A model generated the notes under the pieces. It had not been told where the DNA came from, made no database searches, and was given only the letters and a program-made list of their open reading frames with translations. The translations under genes were made by a program, and so were the position numbers. A stretch of 46,296 bases of DNA, from assembly GCA_934177485.1 (NCBI GenBank), contig CAKPPF010000009.1, forward strand, positions 1 to 46,296. Reading direction: 5' to 3'. The stretch is from an uncultured Clostridia bacterium. Its GTDB lineage: Bacteria > Bacillota > Clostridia > TANB77 > CAG-508. Each line of letters opens with the position of its first letter. Within the stretch, counting starts at the first letter, position 1. Below are positions 1 through 8,361 of the stretch, one piece after another.

Positions 1-1785
1 AGCAATTACATTTTTTCCATTTATGCTAATACCTTTCCTTGGTAATCTATGATGTTCTTTGCACCATGCTTCATATTTTTTATAGTTCATCATATTAATA
101 CTTTCATTAAAAAAATAATCATGGTCTAAAATTTCTCTAAAATCTCTTCTTACCCCTTTTATTTCAATACCATGTAAAAACTCATCAATAGAAAAATCTA
201 TAACATTTGAATAACTATTTCCAAAATCAATTTTTATTACATTTTTAAACATGCCTATTGTTTTTCCAAGTTGTAATATTTCTTGTATTTTATTAATTGA
301 ATCTTCATTTAATTCTTCTGATAAATTAGGATTTTGAATATACTTTAAATATTTATTATTTAGCCTAGCTAATCTTGTGATCATTGCTTTTTCTTTAGTA
401 GATTTATCTTCTGCATATTCTGGCCATTTTCCATCATTTTTATTTTCTATCCAGTCTACTAATTTTTCTAATGCTTCTAAATCACTTATTTCATATCCAT
501 ATTGTGTATTATGTTCATCTGCTAATATTTCATTATTATTTACCAAGTCAATTACTAATGATTGTCTTTTATCTTTTCCAGATGAAATAGCTCTTCCTAT
601 TCTTTGTAAATATGTTGGTCTACTTCCAGTCTTAGATGCAAGTATTACGCCTGAAATATTATTTAAATGCACACCTTCATCTATCATTCCAACACAATAC
701 ATTAATTTTAAATGTTTAGAATCAGAATTATTGAATGCTTGAAGTTGTTTACTGCTTGTATTATCTTTTGAATGTATTCCATATATTTCAGGTTCTTCAT
801 CTATATTTCCAAACCATTCTTTAGCCTTTGCCATTTTCTCTTTCATATCTTCTATATTTTTACAGAAAATTATATATTTACCATCTTTTTCTGTTATATT
901 TTCTTTCAATAAATCTGGAATACCTTTTGCTTTGTCTGATTTTTTTACAAGTTTTTCATACTCTTCTTTTAACTCTTCTTTTCTTTCACATTCAGCAGAA
1001 TTTATTTTTTCTAGTAAAGATTCTAGTTCGTCTTCTCTTATAAAATCTGGTACAACATATTTAGGCGGATATATAATTCCTGCTTCAATTGCTTCTAATA
1101 ATGATATTTCTTCTGCAATAGCATTTTCAAAAAGTCGTTCAACAACATTTGCTCCATCATTTCTAATTGGTGTTGCAGATAAACCCAATAATTTTGCTTG
1201 TGGATACATTTTTAACAACTGTTTAAATTTTTGCCCCCACCTATTTTCTTGATTTATTCTTTCTTCATTATCTATTGTATCTTTTTCGCTAATAATGTCG
1301 TCATTTATTTCGTCTGTTACATCTTCACTATCTGTTCCGTTTCTGCTTGTTTTCAAATGATGTGTTTCATCTACTACTATTACATCCGGTTTAAATTTCT
1401 CTATTACTTCATCTACACTGTCTTTTTCTCCTAATCCCATTATTGTTTGATATAACATACACTCTATGTTAGGAATATATTGTTTTGCTGCTTGCTTTAT
1501 ACTTCCACTTTCGGCTTGTATTTCCTCTATTGGTCTAAAATCTCCTCCAATATATCTTACAATATATTCATACATTTGATCTTTTATTGCATTCCTTGGT
1601 GACAAAAATAATATTCTATCATCAGGGTGTTCTAAAATATATTTTAAAACAACAAAAGACTTTCCACAACCAGTTGGAAATATAACTGCTGCTTTTCCCT
1701 TTTCATCAAATAATCTTTCAACATTCTCATATGCCTTTTGTTGATGTTCTTCTAATTTCAATTTATTGTTTTGAATATTTGCCAT
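1..1785 (-). CDS. Superfamily II DEAD/DEAH-type helicase with helicase-associated C-terminal region (3' end outside window)
   Basis: The frame is open from ATG at 1785 (ribosome binding site GGAGG just upstream) to the left edge, 595 codons with no stop, so the C-terminus is missing. Seen motifs: Walker A PTGCGKS at residues 37-43, motif II DETHH at 139-143, motif III SAT at 203-205, and motif VI QRIGR at 394-398. This is a complete two-lobed SF2 helicase core. The last part visible contains a W-x3-H-x2-LPRKG stretch, which resembles the small helicase-associated domain found on SF2 helicases of plasmids, phages and defence islands. Family knowledge says such proteins are ATP-dependent nucleic-acid translocases; the substrate cannot be inferred here. 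Its neighbours are a broken surface protein and a Xer recombinase, which hints at an accessory region. Confidence 0.85.
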   Translation of the reverse strand, partial: MANIQNNKLKLEEHQQKAYENVERLFDEKGKAAVIFPTGCGKSFVVLKYILEHPDDRILFLSPRNAIKDQMYEYIVRYIGGDFRPIEEIQAESGSIKQAAKQYIPNIECMLYQTIMGLGEKDSVDEVIEKFKPDVIVVDETHHLKTSRNGTDSEDVTDEINDDIISEKDTIDNEERINQENRWGQKFKQLLKMYPQAKLLGLSATPIRNDGANVVERLFENAIAEEISLLEAIEAGIIYPPKYVVPDFIREDELESLLEKINSAECERKEELKEEYEKLVKKSDKAKGIPDLLKENITEKDGKYIIFCKNIEDMKEKMAKAKEWFGNIDEEPEIYGIHSKDNTSSKQLQAFNNSDSKHLKLMYCVGMIDEGVHLNNISGVILASKTGSRPTYLQRIGRAISSGKDKRQSLVIDLVNNNEILADEHNTQYGYEISDLEALEKLVDWIENKNDGKWPEYAEDKSTKEKAMITRLARLNNKYLKYIQNPNLSEELNEDSINKIQEILQLGKTIGMFKNVIKIDFGNSYSNVIDFSIDEFLHGIEIKGVRRDFREILDHDYFFNESINMMNYKKYEAWCKEHHRLPRKGISINGKNVIA

Positions 1786-2052
1786 TTATATTCCTCCATT
1801 TTCCAATGAATTTTATAATATTACATTCGTTTACATATTCTTACTTATATAACTATATCATATTTACACTTTTGTGAACAGTCTTAATTAATAATATTTT
1901 TCAAAATGTTCGATCTTTACAGTACTTCTATCTTTGATTATTATATCATATGTATTTAAGAGTATCAATATTTATGAAGACTGGTAATAACAAAAGAAAC
2001 CATGTACCATTTTTTCTAATTAATCATATATTATAAAAGGGGGTGAATTACA
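1786..2052. other. Divergent intergenic region, no gene seen
   Basis: This AT-rich stretch lies between the minus-strand helicase and the plus-strand DUF11 remnant. I see the helicase ribosome binding site next to 1785 and a GGGGGTG ribosome binding site at about 2039-2045 for the remnant. Possible -10 boxes occur, but no -35/-10 pair is convincing. Confidence 0.4.
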
Positions 2053-2389
2053 ATGGCAGATGTAAAATTAACAAACATCGCTACTGGAACTTATCTCTAT
2101 TCCTACAACTCCTACTTCTGAAGCAATTATAACAGATTTAATATCTGGTTTAACTATAATAAAAACTGCAGATAGACAAAATTGGGCTTCTGGAAACTTA
2201 ACTTATACAATAACAATTACAAATGCTGCAGAAAATGCATTTGAAAAACCAACATTTACAGATATATTGGATCCTACCTTAATAAAATTAGTAGACAACA
2301 CTGTCGAAGTAAATGGATCTACAACAGAATACACTTATGATTCTGTTACTGGAAAATTATCAATTTTTATCATTCATTTACCTCTATAA
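2053..2389 (+). pseudogene. Broken DUF11-domain surface protein gene
   Basis: A good ribosome binding site precedes ATG 2053, which starts MADVKLTNIATG and hits a stop at 2119-2121 after 22 codons. A second frame, open across this point, encodes a recognisable DUF11 repeat: TYTITITN, then FTDILDP, then VEVNGS and YDSVTGKLS, ending in TAA at 2387-2389. The N-terminus and the repeat therefore belong to one original gene split by a frameshift, and the repeat ends before its usual last strand. DUF11 proteins are long, repetitive cell-surface proteins in Firmicutes. This remnant looks non-functional, unless the break is a sequencing error in a much shorter protein. Confidence 0.75.
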
Positions 2390-2483
2390 TATACAATATT
2401 TAAAATAAACATTTTTATTTCAATCCTTATAAATATATTACAGTGTATTTTTTTATTACATTATTAAAAACAAAATAAAAAAC

Positions 2484-2513
2484 TTGTTCAGTTTTGTTAA
2501 TATATGATATAAT
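2484..2513 (+). promoter_or_regulatory. Sigma-A type promoter of the Xer recombinase gene
   Basis: TTGTTC (2484-2489) and TATAAT (2508-2513) are separated by 18 bases and lie 33 bases upstream of the ATG. A GGAG ribosome binding site follows. Confidence 0.65.
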
Positions 2514-2546
2514 TCATAAAAAGGTACTATTATTCAAGGAGAAAAT

Positions 2547-3530
2547 ATGATAGATAGAAGTTTAAACCCAGATTATATAAATTCTTTTTTAGATTATTCA
2601 ATTACAATTCTTAATAAGTCACCTAATTCAATAAAAGAATATAACTATGATTTGGCATTATTTTTAAAATTTATTAAATTACGTTTTAAATTAACAGATG
2701 AAACGGATTTTGCAAATATAACAATATCTGATATACCACTTTCTGTAATAGAGAAAATTAAACTTGATGATATCCATGCTTTTTTATCTTATCTCGCAAC
2801 AGAACACCATAGTAAAGCTTCTACCAGAGCAAGAAAAGCTTCTACTATAAGAATATTTTTTAAATACTTATCTCAGAAAGCAAATTTAATAACCCTAAAT
2901 CCTGCTCAAGATTTAGAAACGCCTAAACAAGAAAAAAGAATGCCTAAATATCTCTCTTTAGATGAAAGTAAAAAGCTTCTTGCAATAACATCAAATGAAG
3001 AAGAAAACAGAAATGCAAAACGTGATTATGCAATAATTACAATATTTTTAAATTGCGGAATACGTTTATCTGAATTGGTTGGAATTAATATCAAGGATAT
3101 TGATTTTAGTGAAAATAAGTTAACTGTAATTGGCAAAGGCAATAAAGAACGTACTATATATTTAAATAAAGCATGTGTAAATTCTATAAATGATTATATT
3201 GATAATTCAAGACCAAGAGAAGGAATTAAATATGATTGCAAGGATGCATTATTTTTAAGCGAACGAAAAGAAAGAATTAGTAATAGAACAGTTCAATATG
3301 TTGTAAAAAAAGAGCTTCAAAAAGCTGGCTTAGATGTACATAAATATTCAGTTCATAAATTAAGGCATACAGCTGCTACATTAATGTATCAATATGGCGG
3401 AGTTGATATTAGAGCTCTTCAAGAATTATTGGGACATGAAAGTATTGCAACAACAGAAATTTATACTCACGTAGAAAATTTTCAAGTAAGACAAGCAGTA
3501 GAAAGTAATCCGTTAGCTAACATACAATAA
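2547..3530 (+). CDS. xerC: Tyrosine recombinase, XerC/XerD family
   Basis: The 327-residue protein has the two-domain layout of Xer recombinases: an N-terminal SAM-like DNA-binding domain (about 10-115) and a C-terminal catalytic domain. The catalytic set is complete: R173 (GIRLSEL), K197 in the beta-hairpin, H270-x-x-R273 (HKLRHTAA), H297 (LLGHES) and nucleophile Y306 (TEIYTHV). Family knowledge says such enzymes resolve chromosome dimers at dif or act as integrases. Length and motifs fit the chromosomal Xer class better than phage integrases, but no dif-like site was found next to it. It has its own promoter and a hairpin terminator directly after its stop. The symbol could equally be xerD or xerA. 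Confidence 0.85.
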   Translation: MIDRSLNPDYINSFLDYSITILNKSPNSIKEYNYDLALFLKFIKLRFKLTDETDFANITISDIPLSVIEKIKLDDIHAFLSYLATEHHSKASTRARKASTIRIFFKYLSQKANLITLNPAQDLETPKQEKRMPKYLSLDESKKLLAITSNEEENRNAKRDYAIITIFLNCGIRLSELVGINIKDIDFSENKLTVIGKGNKERTIYLNKACVNSINDYIDNSRPREGIKYDCKDALFLSERKERISNRTVQYVVKKELQKAGLDVHKYSVHKLRHTAATLMYQYGGVDIRALQELLGHESIATTEIYTHVENFQVRQAVESNPLANIQ

Positions 3531-3560
3531 AAAGGATGAAAATACTTTTCTCATCCTTTT
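3530..3560 (+). terminator. Hairpin terminator after the Xer gene
   Basis: Ten-base perfect arms AAAAGGATGA (3530-3539) and TCATCCTTTT (3551-3560) start at the stop codon. The T-run is short. Confidence 0.65.
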
Positions 3561-3567
3561 CTTATTA

Positions 3568-3626
3568 TCATGTGGGCGAAGCCACTTTTCTTATTATATA
3601 GGTAAAAATCGAAGATTTTTACCTAT
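3568..3626. repeat. Two small palindromes between convergent genes
   Basis: GTGGGC-GAA-GCCAC (about 3571-3584) is followed by GGTAAAAATC-GAA-GATTTTTACC (3601-3623). The second overlaps the stop of the minus-strand LysM gene and could terminate it. Both have a purine trinucleotide loop like the variable stem-loop of the family A elements found elsewhere in the window. Confidence 0.5.
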
Positions 3627-3922
3627 ATTGTAGGGATTTCTAGTTCATCACCTATTTGTAAATTACTGCTATTATCTAAATTATTTACTTTCTTTATTTG
3701 GTATATAATGTCTCTTATATCATTGTTTTCAAAATATTTATTATTAGATTGTTCTAATTTGGCAATTGCCCATAAAGTATCTCCAGATGAAATATATATT
3801 TTTTTGTATTTAACCTCCGTATGTGAAAAACTTATGTTAGTAAGTAATATTATAATAAATACTATTAATGCTATTGTAATACCACAACTTTTTATAAATT
3901 TATTTTTATCTGTTATTTTCAT
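3623..3922 (-). CDS. yneA: YneA-like LysM protein, probable SOS-induced division inhibitor
   Basis: This is a 99-residue protein with one membrane segment (about 12-32) and then a single LysM domain (42-98; SSGDTLWAIAK near the start, GDELEIP at the end). That is the size and layout of Bacillus YneA, a short-lived inhibitor that delays septation after DNA damage by acting outside the membrane. The assignment is strengthened by the promoter, which carries one LexA-type box between -35 and -10 and another downstream of the start site. The gene is monocistronic: the GH25 gene upstream is separated by the promoter, and xerC converges from the other side. A general LysM wall protein is the alternative, but the LexA boxes argue against it. 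Confidence 0.75.
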   Translation of the reverse strand: MKITDKNKFIKSCGITIALIVFIIILLTNISFSHTEVKYKKIYISSGDTLWAIAKLEQSNNKYFENNDIRDIIYQIKKVNNLDNSSNLQIGDELEIPTI

Positions 3923-3949
3923 ATTTTTTACCTCTTTTCATTATAATAT

Positions 3950-4006
3950 CGAATTGTTGTTCGCTTTTTATGTATTTATTTTATACGAACATAAGTTCTT
4001 TGTCAA
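3950..4006 (-). promoter_or_regulatory. LexA-controlled promoter with two SOS boxes
   Basis: On the minus strand, TTGACA (4006-4001) is followed after 17 bases by TAAAAT (3983-3978). The spacer holds AGAACTTATGTTCG (3999-3986), a perfect GAAC-N4-GTTC LexA core. A second box CGAACAACAATTCG (3963-3950), one base off the core, lies just after the expected start site. Two operators at these positions would block both polymerase binding and escape. Confidence 0.85.
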
Positions 4007-4038
4007 TAGTTTTTTAGTAAAAAACAAAAAAATGTTTG

Positions 4039-5106
4039 CTATTTTATATTTTCCTTTCTTATTTTTATCGTTTCCCCAACATAAATTAAATTTGGATTTT
4101 TTATATTGTTCAATTTAACTAATTCTTTTACTGTTACGTTGTACTTCCTTGCAATAGCTGAAAGAGTATCTCCTCTTTTTACATTATAAATTATGTGATT
4201 TGTTTCACCTTTTTCATCATAATTGGAATATGGTATATTTAGTATTTGACCTATGTAAATAATATTTCGATTTTTTATATTATTGTACTCAACAATTAAA
4301 TCAACAGATGTTTTATATTTAACAGCAAGTTGACTAAGGGTGTTTCCTCTTCTAACTCTTACTTCAATAGTTCTACTTAAATCTCTATTCCTATGGTTTG
4401 TTTCTTTAATTACTGTTTCATCTGTCAAAAATATATCTGAAGTATAATAATCTTTATCAACAAATTTTTTTATTCCACTAATTCTTCCATTATCTGCGTA
4501 CTGAAATCCTATCCATGAATTCCATTTATCATTAGAAGTTGGATTTTTAACTCCATATTCTGCAACCCATATAGGGTACTTTCTTGCTAACTCTTCATCA
4601 AATACATTTTTGGCATTATATGCGTCACTATATATAACCACTTCTTTTCCAGTATTTTCTCTAACTTTTTCCAAAAAAGCTTTTGAAATATTATTTATTT
4701 CTGTTTTACTAAGTCCTCTAAATGATTCAAAATCCATAGCTAATTTACAGTTAATTTTTTTGTTACCAATAATAGAACAAAAATAGTTAGCTTCATCTAT
4801 TGCTTCATCTATGTTTTTTGCTGTTAAATAGTGATATACTCCAATTTTTATTCCATACTTCACTGCTTCAGTATAATTTCTATCAAAATATGGGTCAACA
4901 TGACTATTTCCTTGAGTAGCTTTTATGTACGCAATTTCTATTCCATCATTTTTAACTTTATAAAAATCTATTCTACCTTGCCACTGGCTAATGTCTATTC
5001 CATCATATATTGTGTTTGATGATGCTGAAAATGCTAAAACACGATTTCCAAATGCTAAGAATGTAACAATAAAACATGCAAATATAAATATAAGAATTTT
5101 CTTCAT
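4039..5106 (-). CDS. Secreted GH25 lysozyme with two C-terminal LysM domains
   Basis: The 355-residue protein starts with a signal peptide (charged MKK, hydrophobic to about residue 25). A GH25 muramidase domain follows (about 33-220), with the typical opening YDGIDISQWQG (D38) and the catalytic DFE triad region (D125, E127). Two LysM repeats (about 233-281 and 300-350; each with a G-[ND]-T-L-S core) end the protein and should anchor it to peptidoglycan. Family knowledge says GH25 enzymes cut the MurNAc-GlcNAc bond. It is probably a wall-remodelling or cell-separation autolysin rather than a phage endolysin, as no phage genes surround it. A strong AAGGAGGAAAG ribosome binding site precedes the ATG. 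Confidence 0.9.
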   Translation of the reverse strand: MKKILIFIFACFIVTFLAFGNRVLAFSASSNTIYDGIDISQWQGRIDFYKVKNDGIEIAYIKATQGNSHVDPYFDRNYTEAVKYGIKIGVYHYLTAKNIDEAIDEANYFCSIIGNKKINCKLAMDFESFRGLSKTEINNISKAFLEKVRENTGKEVVIYSDAYNAKNVFDEELARKYPIWVAEYGVKNPTSNDKWNSWIGFQYADNGRISGIKKFVDKDYYTSDIFLTDETVIKETNHRNRDLSRTIEVRVRRGNTLSQLAVKYKTSVDLIVEYNNIKNRNIIYIGQILNIPYSNYDEKGETNHIIYNVKRGDTLSAIARKYNVTVKELVKLNNIKNPNLIYVGETIKIRKENIK

Positions 5107-5151
5107 AAATACTTTCCTCCTTATTTAATATATTAATGAATCAGATTAAAT

Positions 5152-5290
5152 GTGAGAACAAAGTAGCTTTATGTTGCTCTTTGTTCTAGCTTGATTTGAG
5201 TTTCCGAATAAAATGAGGAAATCTCAAAGGCAACAGCGATTATAGCATTTTTGTTGAATAGAAAAATCTTTGATTTTTCCTATTCAACAA
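5152..5290 (+). repeat. Dispersed intergenic element, family A, copy 1 (most complete)
   Basis: Three stem-loops follow each other. The first is AGAACAAAG...CTTTGTTCT (5153-5186). The second has arms GATTTGAGTTTCC and GGAAATCTCAAA (5193-5228). After the connector GGCAACAGCGATTATAGCA comes a third with arms TTGTTGAATA and TATTCAACAA (5250-5290). The middle part recurs at 22955-23057; see the findings. It sits between two minus-strand genes. Confidence 0.8.
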
Positions 5291-5294
5291 AAAT

Positions 5295-5320
5295 GAACAA
5301 GAATCAATGTATTCTTGTTC
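5295..5320 (-). terminator. Rho-independent terminator of dpaB
   Basis: Arms GAACAAGAAT and ATTCTTGTTC with a six-base loop are followed on the minus strand by ATTTTTG, 20 bases after the dpaB stop. Confidence 0.8.
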
Positions 5321-5339
5321 TTAAAAATAATTATTATAT

Positions 5340-5918
5340 TCATAATAAAATTGGCTGTATTTGTTCACCATCTAAAGCATATTCTAAAGTTTTCTTTATA
5401 TATGTCGGATCAAATACTACAGAACGTGGTTTAGTAATTGGATTATCTTGCCTAAACGGTACAAAAAAACAATTTTTTCTGTTAAGTAAATATCCTATAT
5501 TTTTAGCACTTCCAGATAACCCATCATTTGTTGAAGGAGCTATAACCAACGGATTGTCATTTCTTAAATGTGCTTTTGCAGCCATAAGTACAGGTGTATC
5601 TATAATACTTTGAGTTAATTTTGCAAGTGTATTTCCAGTACATGGAGCAATTATCATTATATCTGTTAAATTTTTAGGTCCAATTGGTTCTGCACCTTCA
5701 ATTGTATGAATAATTTTGTTTTGACAAATTGTTTCAATTTCTTCAATAAAATCTTTTGCTTTACCAAATTTAGAATCTAAATTATATGCATTAAATGACA
5801 TTATAGGTAAGATATTAGCTTCTTCCTTTACTAACTCTTTCATTTGTAATATAGTATTTTCAAATGTACAAAAGGAACCTGTTAAACAAAATCCTACAGT
5901 TTTATTTTTTAATTTCAT
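5340..5918 (-). CDS. dpaB: Dipicolinate synthase subunit B (flavoprotein family)
   Basis: The 192-residue protein matches the SpoVFB/DpaB flavoprotein family: a glycine-rich N-terminal loop (GFCLTGSFCTF, residues 9-19) and the central IIAPCTGNTLAKL segment (about 107-120). With subunit A it makes dipicolinic acid from the lysine-pathway intermediate, for the spore core. In most Firmicutes dpaA lies directly upstream and lysine genes follow; here dpaB is alone, with a terminator on each side. A sigma-K-like promoter precedes it, which fits late mother-cell expression. Either dpaA is elsewhere or this organism uses a different partner. Start: AAAGGAGGG lies just upstream of the ATG. Confidence 0.85.
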   Translation of the reverse strand: MKLKNKTVGFCLTGSFCTFENTILQMKELVKEEANILPIMSFNAYNLDSKFGKAKDFIEEIETICQNKIIHTIEGAEPIGPKNLTDIMIIAPCTGNTLAKLTQSIIDTPVLMAAKAHLRNDNPLVIAPSTNDGLSGSAKNIGYLLNRKNCFFVPFRQDNPITKPRSVVFDPTYIKKTLEYALDGEQIQPILL

Positions 5919-5954
5919 AGAATATCCCTCCTTTTATATCATAATACTTCTTTA

Positions 5955-5983
5955 TATCTTATGTTTTTATGTAAATAAGCGTG
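5955..5983 (-). promoter_or_regulatory. Sigma-K-like promoter of dpaB
   Basis: On the minus strand CAC (5983-5981) is followed after 17 bases by CATAAGATA (5963-5955). This fits the AC ... CATAnnnTA pattern of the late mother-cell sigma factor. The match is short, so chance is possible. Confidence 0.45.
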
Positions 5984-5984
5984 A

Positions 5985-6013
5985 AAAAAACTTCTCTTAT
6001 TGAGAAGTTTTTT
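5985..6013 (-). terminator. Terminator downstream of the zeta-toxin cluster
   Basis: Arms AAAAAACTTCTC and GAGAAGTTTTTT form a 12-bp stem with a T-run on either strand. It separates the toxin cluster from dpaB. Confidence 0.85.
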
Positions 6014-6036
6014 GTTTATAAAATATTTAAGCAATA

Positions 6037-7107
6037 TTACGTATCATCAATACTATTTCCTATTTTATCTTTATATTTAATATAATTTAGATATGTAACA
6101 TATTTGTTATATATTTCTGTAATTTGTTCTATCTGGCATTCTGGTGCACCTCTTTTAAGCATTGATGCTTTTATTCTATTATAGTCTTCTTGGAAACTTC
6201 TACCATTGTTTTCAAAAACATACTCATAATTAGATTTTTCTCTCTCATCATTTAATATTTTCAAAAATTCATTTAATGAATAAGTATGACTAGAATCTGT
6301 AAGTTCTTGAGGTACAAAATTTTCTTCTTCTGTTCCTCTTCTGAAAATTTGAACATTATAATTAGATAACTCATTTATTACTCCAGCTGTAGCCCTATAT
6401 GACTCATCATGTCTTCTTATATCTGTAAGTTTTACATTAGGGTTTTCAGGTGCTTCTTCATATCTATTATGAATTGCTATTGAACTTATTAAATCTCCAA
6501 CTGCTAATATTTTAGAATTAATTGAATAATTGTGCTTTTTTAATTCTTCTAAATCAATTCCTATTAAGCCTAATTCTTCAGATGGTGCACATTCAAATAA
6601 TAAGTTGTATCCTTTTTCAGCCGCTAAATCTCTAATATTATTAGAATGATCATAGGAATCAATTCCAGTTAAAGCTCCAAAATGAGTTGGATCTTCTTCC
6701 ATTATTTGCTCTACATCTGGTCTGAATTTCTTATACAAATCAGGATTAATAATAACACTATCTTCATTTTTTAATATTAAAGTTCTTAGATTAGTTTTTC
6801 CTGCCCCCGTTTGAGCAACGATTATTGATGCTATTTTATTATCTGATGTTTTTTTACCTTGAAAAGATGTGTGAACAATTTTTAAAAAACATAAAAAATA
6901 ATCTTTATCAGATAATCTATGTGAAAGCATTGATTGTCCCAATGGAAAACTTATATTACTAGATATAACTGGGTCTACTCTTCTTTTTGCATATTGAAAT
7001 AATTCATCAACAGAGCAAGGTAGCTCCTTTATAAAGTCTGGGTTTAGTTCTTTTTTCACTTGTTCTAATACATTACTACTTAAATTTCTTAATATTTTAT
7101 CATCCAT
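6037..7107 (-). CDS. Zeta-toxin family kinase, copy 1 (distal)
   Basis: The 356-residue protein has a zeta-type P-loop kinase core: Walker A QTGAGKT at 99-105, then INPDLYKKFRPD (D123), equivalent to the substrate-binding ND-x-F/Y-x4-HP region, a FECAPS segment, and RRHDESYRA at about 230, comparable to the zeta arginine lid. Family knowledge says zeta toxins phosphorylate UDP-N-acetylglucosamine and so poison wall synthesis. An extra region of about 90 residues precedes the kinase core and is shared with copy 2. The gene starts two bases after the small partner gene, with AAGGGGA as ribosome binding site. A role as a non-toxic regulatory kinase cannot be excluded. Confidence 0.8.
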   Translation of the reverse strand: MDDKILRNLSSNVLEQVKKELNPDFIKELPCSVDELFQYAKRRVDPVISSNISFPLGQSMLSHRLSDKDYFLCFLKIVHTSFQGKKTSDNKIASIIVAQTGAGKTNLRTLILKNEDSVIINPDLYKKFRPDVEQIMEEDPTHFGALTGIDSYDHSNNIRDLAAEKGYNLLFECAPSEELGLIGIDLEELKKHNYSINSKILAVGDLISSIAIHNRYEEAPENPNVKLTDIRRHDESYRATAGVINELSNYNVQIFRRGTEEENFVPQELTDSSHTYSLNEFLKILNDEREKSNYEYVFENNGRSFQEDYNRIKASMLKRGAPECQIEQITEIYNKYVTYLNYIKYKDKIGNSIDDT

Positions 7108-7109
7108 AT

Positions 7110-7334
7110 TTATAGAATCCCCTTAACATTTTTGCTAATTACAGCATTTATAATATTTTCATTTCCAATATATATTTGTTGTTTTATCTGGTTTAATACA
7201 CTTATCTTTTTCTTAAGTTCACTACTTTTTTCAATGTCTTTTGTAATAGAATATTCATTAGTTAAGCTTGCTATATTATTCATGATTATATTAAGAGCTT
7301 TATTAAGTTTAACATCATAATTACCTTTCTTCAT
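7110..7334 (-). CDS. Small epsilon-like partner of zeta copy 1
   Basis: This 74-residue protein is charged, with no membrane segment and no visible helix-turn-helix. Its C-terminal part (IKQQIYIGNENIINAVI) aligns by eye with the same part of the other small partner (EKAYKGDRNAVVEIL), so the two are diverged paralogues. Size, position and tight spacing before a zeta gene fit an epsilon-type antitoxin, which blocks the kinase by protein contact and lacks DNA binding. Direct similarity to known epsilon proteins is not evident, so antitoxin function is inferred from context. Confidence 0.65.
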   Translation of the reverse strand: MKKGNYDVKLNKALNIIMNNIASLTNEYSITKDIEKSSELKKKISVLNQIKQQIYIGNENIINAVISKNVKGIL

Positions 7335-7353
7335 AACTTTTCTCCATTATAAA

Positions 7354-8361
7354 TTAAATATTTTTAAATCTTTCATTAACTTTTTGTAATTGCTGTACTT
7401 GTTCAATTGGAGCATTTCTGTCCTCCATTTGTTTTTCTATTAGTTTATATCTATTTGCAAATTCATCACCAGTTTTTTTATTGTCATTTTCTCTTGCCCC
7501 ATTAATGGCTTGAATTGGTGACATATATTGAGAAGATGGATATATTTGTCTTGGATTAAAGTTATTTTCAATTATACCTCTTTCATATACATAGATATTC
7601 TTTATATTATTATTTAATTGTAAATCCTCAACATTTTTGCATAAAGCCATATAAGATTCATCATGTCTAGATATGGGAGTTAATTTGGCCGTTTTTAAAC
7701 CTGATAAAATTTGCTTTTCATATCTTTCATGTAAAGAAAGTAAACTGTTTAACTCTCCGACAGCTAATATGTGCACTTCAATTTTATATCCTTTTTTTAT
7801 AATTTTCTCATCGTTTATTCCTATTAAACCTTTGCTTAAGGATGGAGCCGTTTCTTTTATAATATTATATTTATTATTAACTGCATAATTATATATATTA
7901 TCTGCACAATCATAGCCATCAGGACCTGTTAAGAATGGATATAATACTGGATATTTTTGAGCTATTTCTTGTGCATCATATCTAAAATGTTTATATTTAT
8001 CTGAGTCTACAAAAATGTAATTTTCATCATTTCTTAGTAATTTAGCAGTTAAATTACTCTTTCCACTACCAGTCTGTGCAGCGACAATAGATATTTGCGG
8101 ATATTCTACTGGTACTTTGTTGTAAAAAGTTATAGCCATAGCATAATAAAAAGTTCTTAAATATTCTTTATCACTTAATAGGTATTTTTCCATTAATAGT
8201 TTAACATCATCTTTTAAGTTTGGGGCAAAATTTATTTTTTCAACCCTTTGTGCATATTTTAACAAATTAATAGGTTCATCTGGTAACATTTTTACTATAA
8301 TTTCTGGTAACTCATCAATTAATTCTTCATATATGTTTTGTGAAATTGTTCTCTTACTCAT
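7354..8361 (-). CDS. Zeta-toxin family kinase, copy 2 (proximal)
   Basis: The 335-residue protein is a paralogue of the downstream copy. Walker A is QTGSGKS (96-102), followed by FVDSDKYKHFRYD (D121) and SRHDESYMA. Compared with copy 1 the proline after the FR pair is replaced, and the C-terminus is shorter. It overlaps its small partner by eight bases (ATGAGTAA), which couples their translation. The two kinases are clearly diverged along their whole length, so the duplication is not recent. Substrate by family: UDP-N-acetylglucosamine. Confidence 0.8.
   Translation of the reverse strand: MSKRTISQNIYEELIDELPEIIVKMLPDEPINLLKYAQRVEKINFAPNLKDDVKLLMEKYLLSDKEYLRTFYYAMAITFYNKVPVEYPQISIVAAQTGSGKSNLTAKLLRNDENYIFVDSDKYKHFRYDAQEIAQKYPVLYPFLTGPDGYDCADNIYNYAVNNKYNIIKETAPSLSKGLIGINDEKIIKKGYKIEVHILAVGELNSLLSLHERYEKQILSGLKTAKLTPISRHDESYMALCKNVEDLQLNNNIKNIYVYERGIIENNFNPRQIYPSSQYMSPIQAINGARENDNKKTGDEFANRYKLIEKQMEDRNAPIEQVQQLQKVNERFKNI

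Noticed and set aside
377..1434. Plus-strand open frames within the helicase
   Set aside because: They are antisense shadows of the helicase frame, which has all motifs and a good ribosome binding site; the plus-strand translations are low-complexity F/S/L-rich.
2547..3530. Phage or integrative-element integrase
   Set aside because: No attachment-site duplication, excisionase or phage genes are near, and the length and motifs fit Xer proteins.
4039..5106. Phage endolysin
   Set aside because: A signal peptide and two LysM domains are present and no holin or phage gene is nearby; a host autolysin is more likely.
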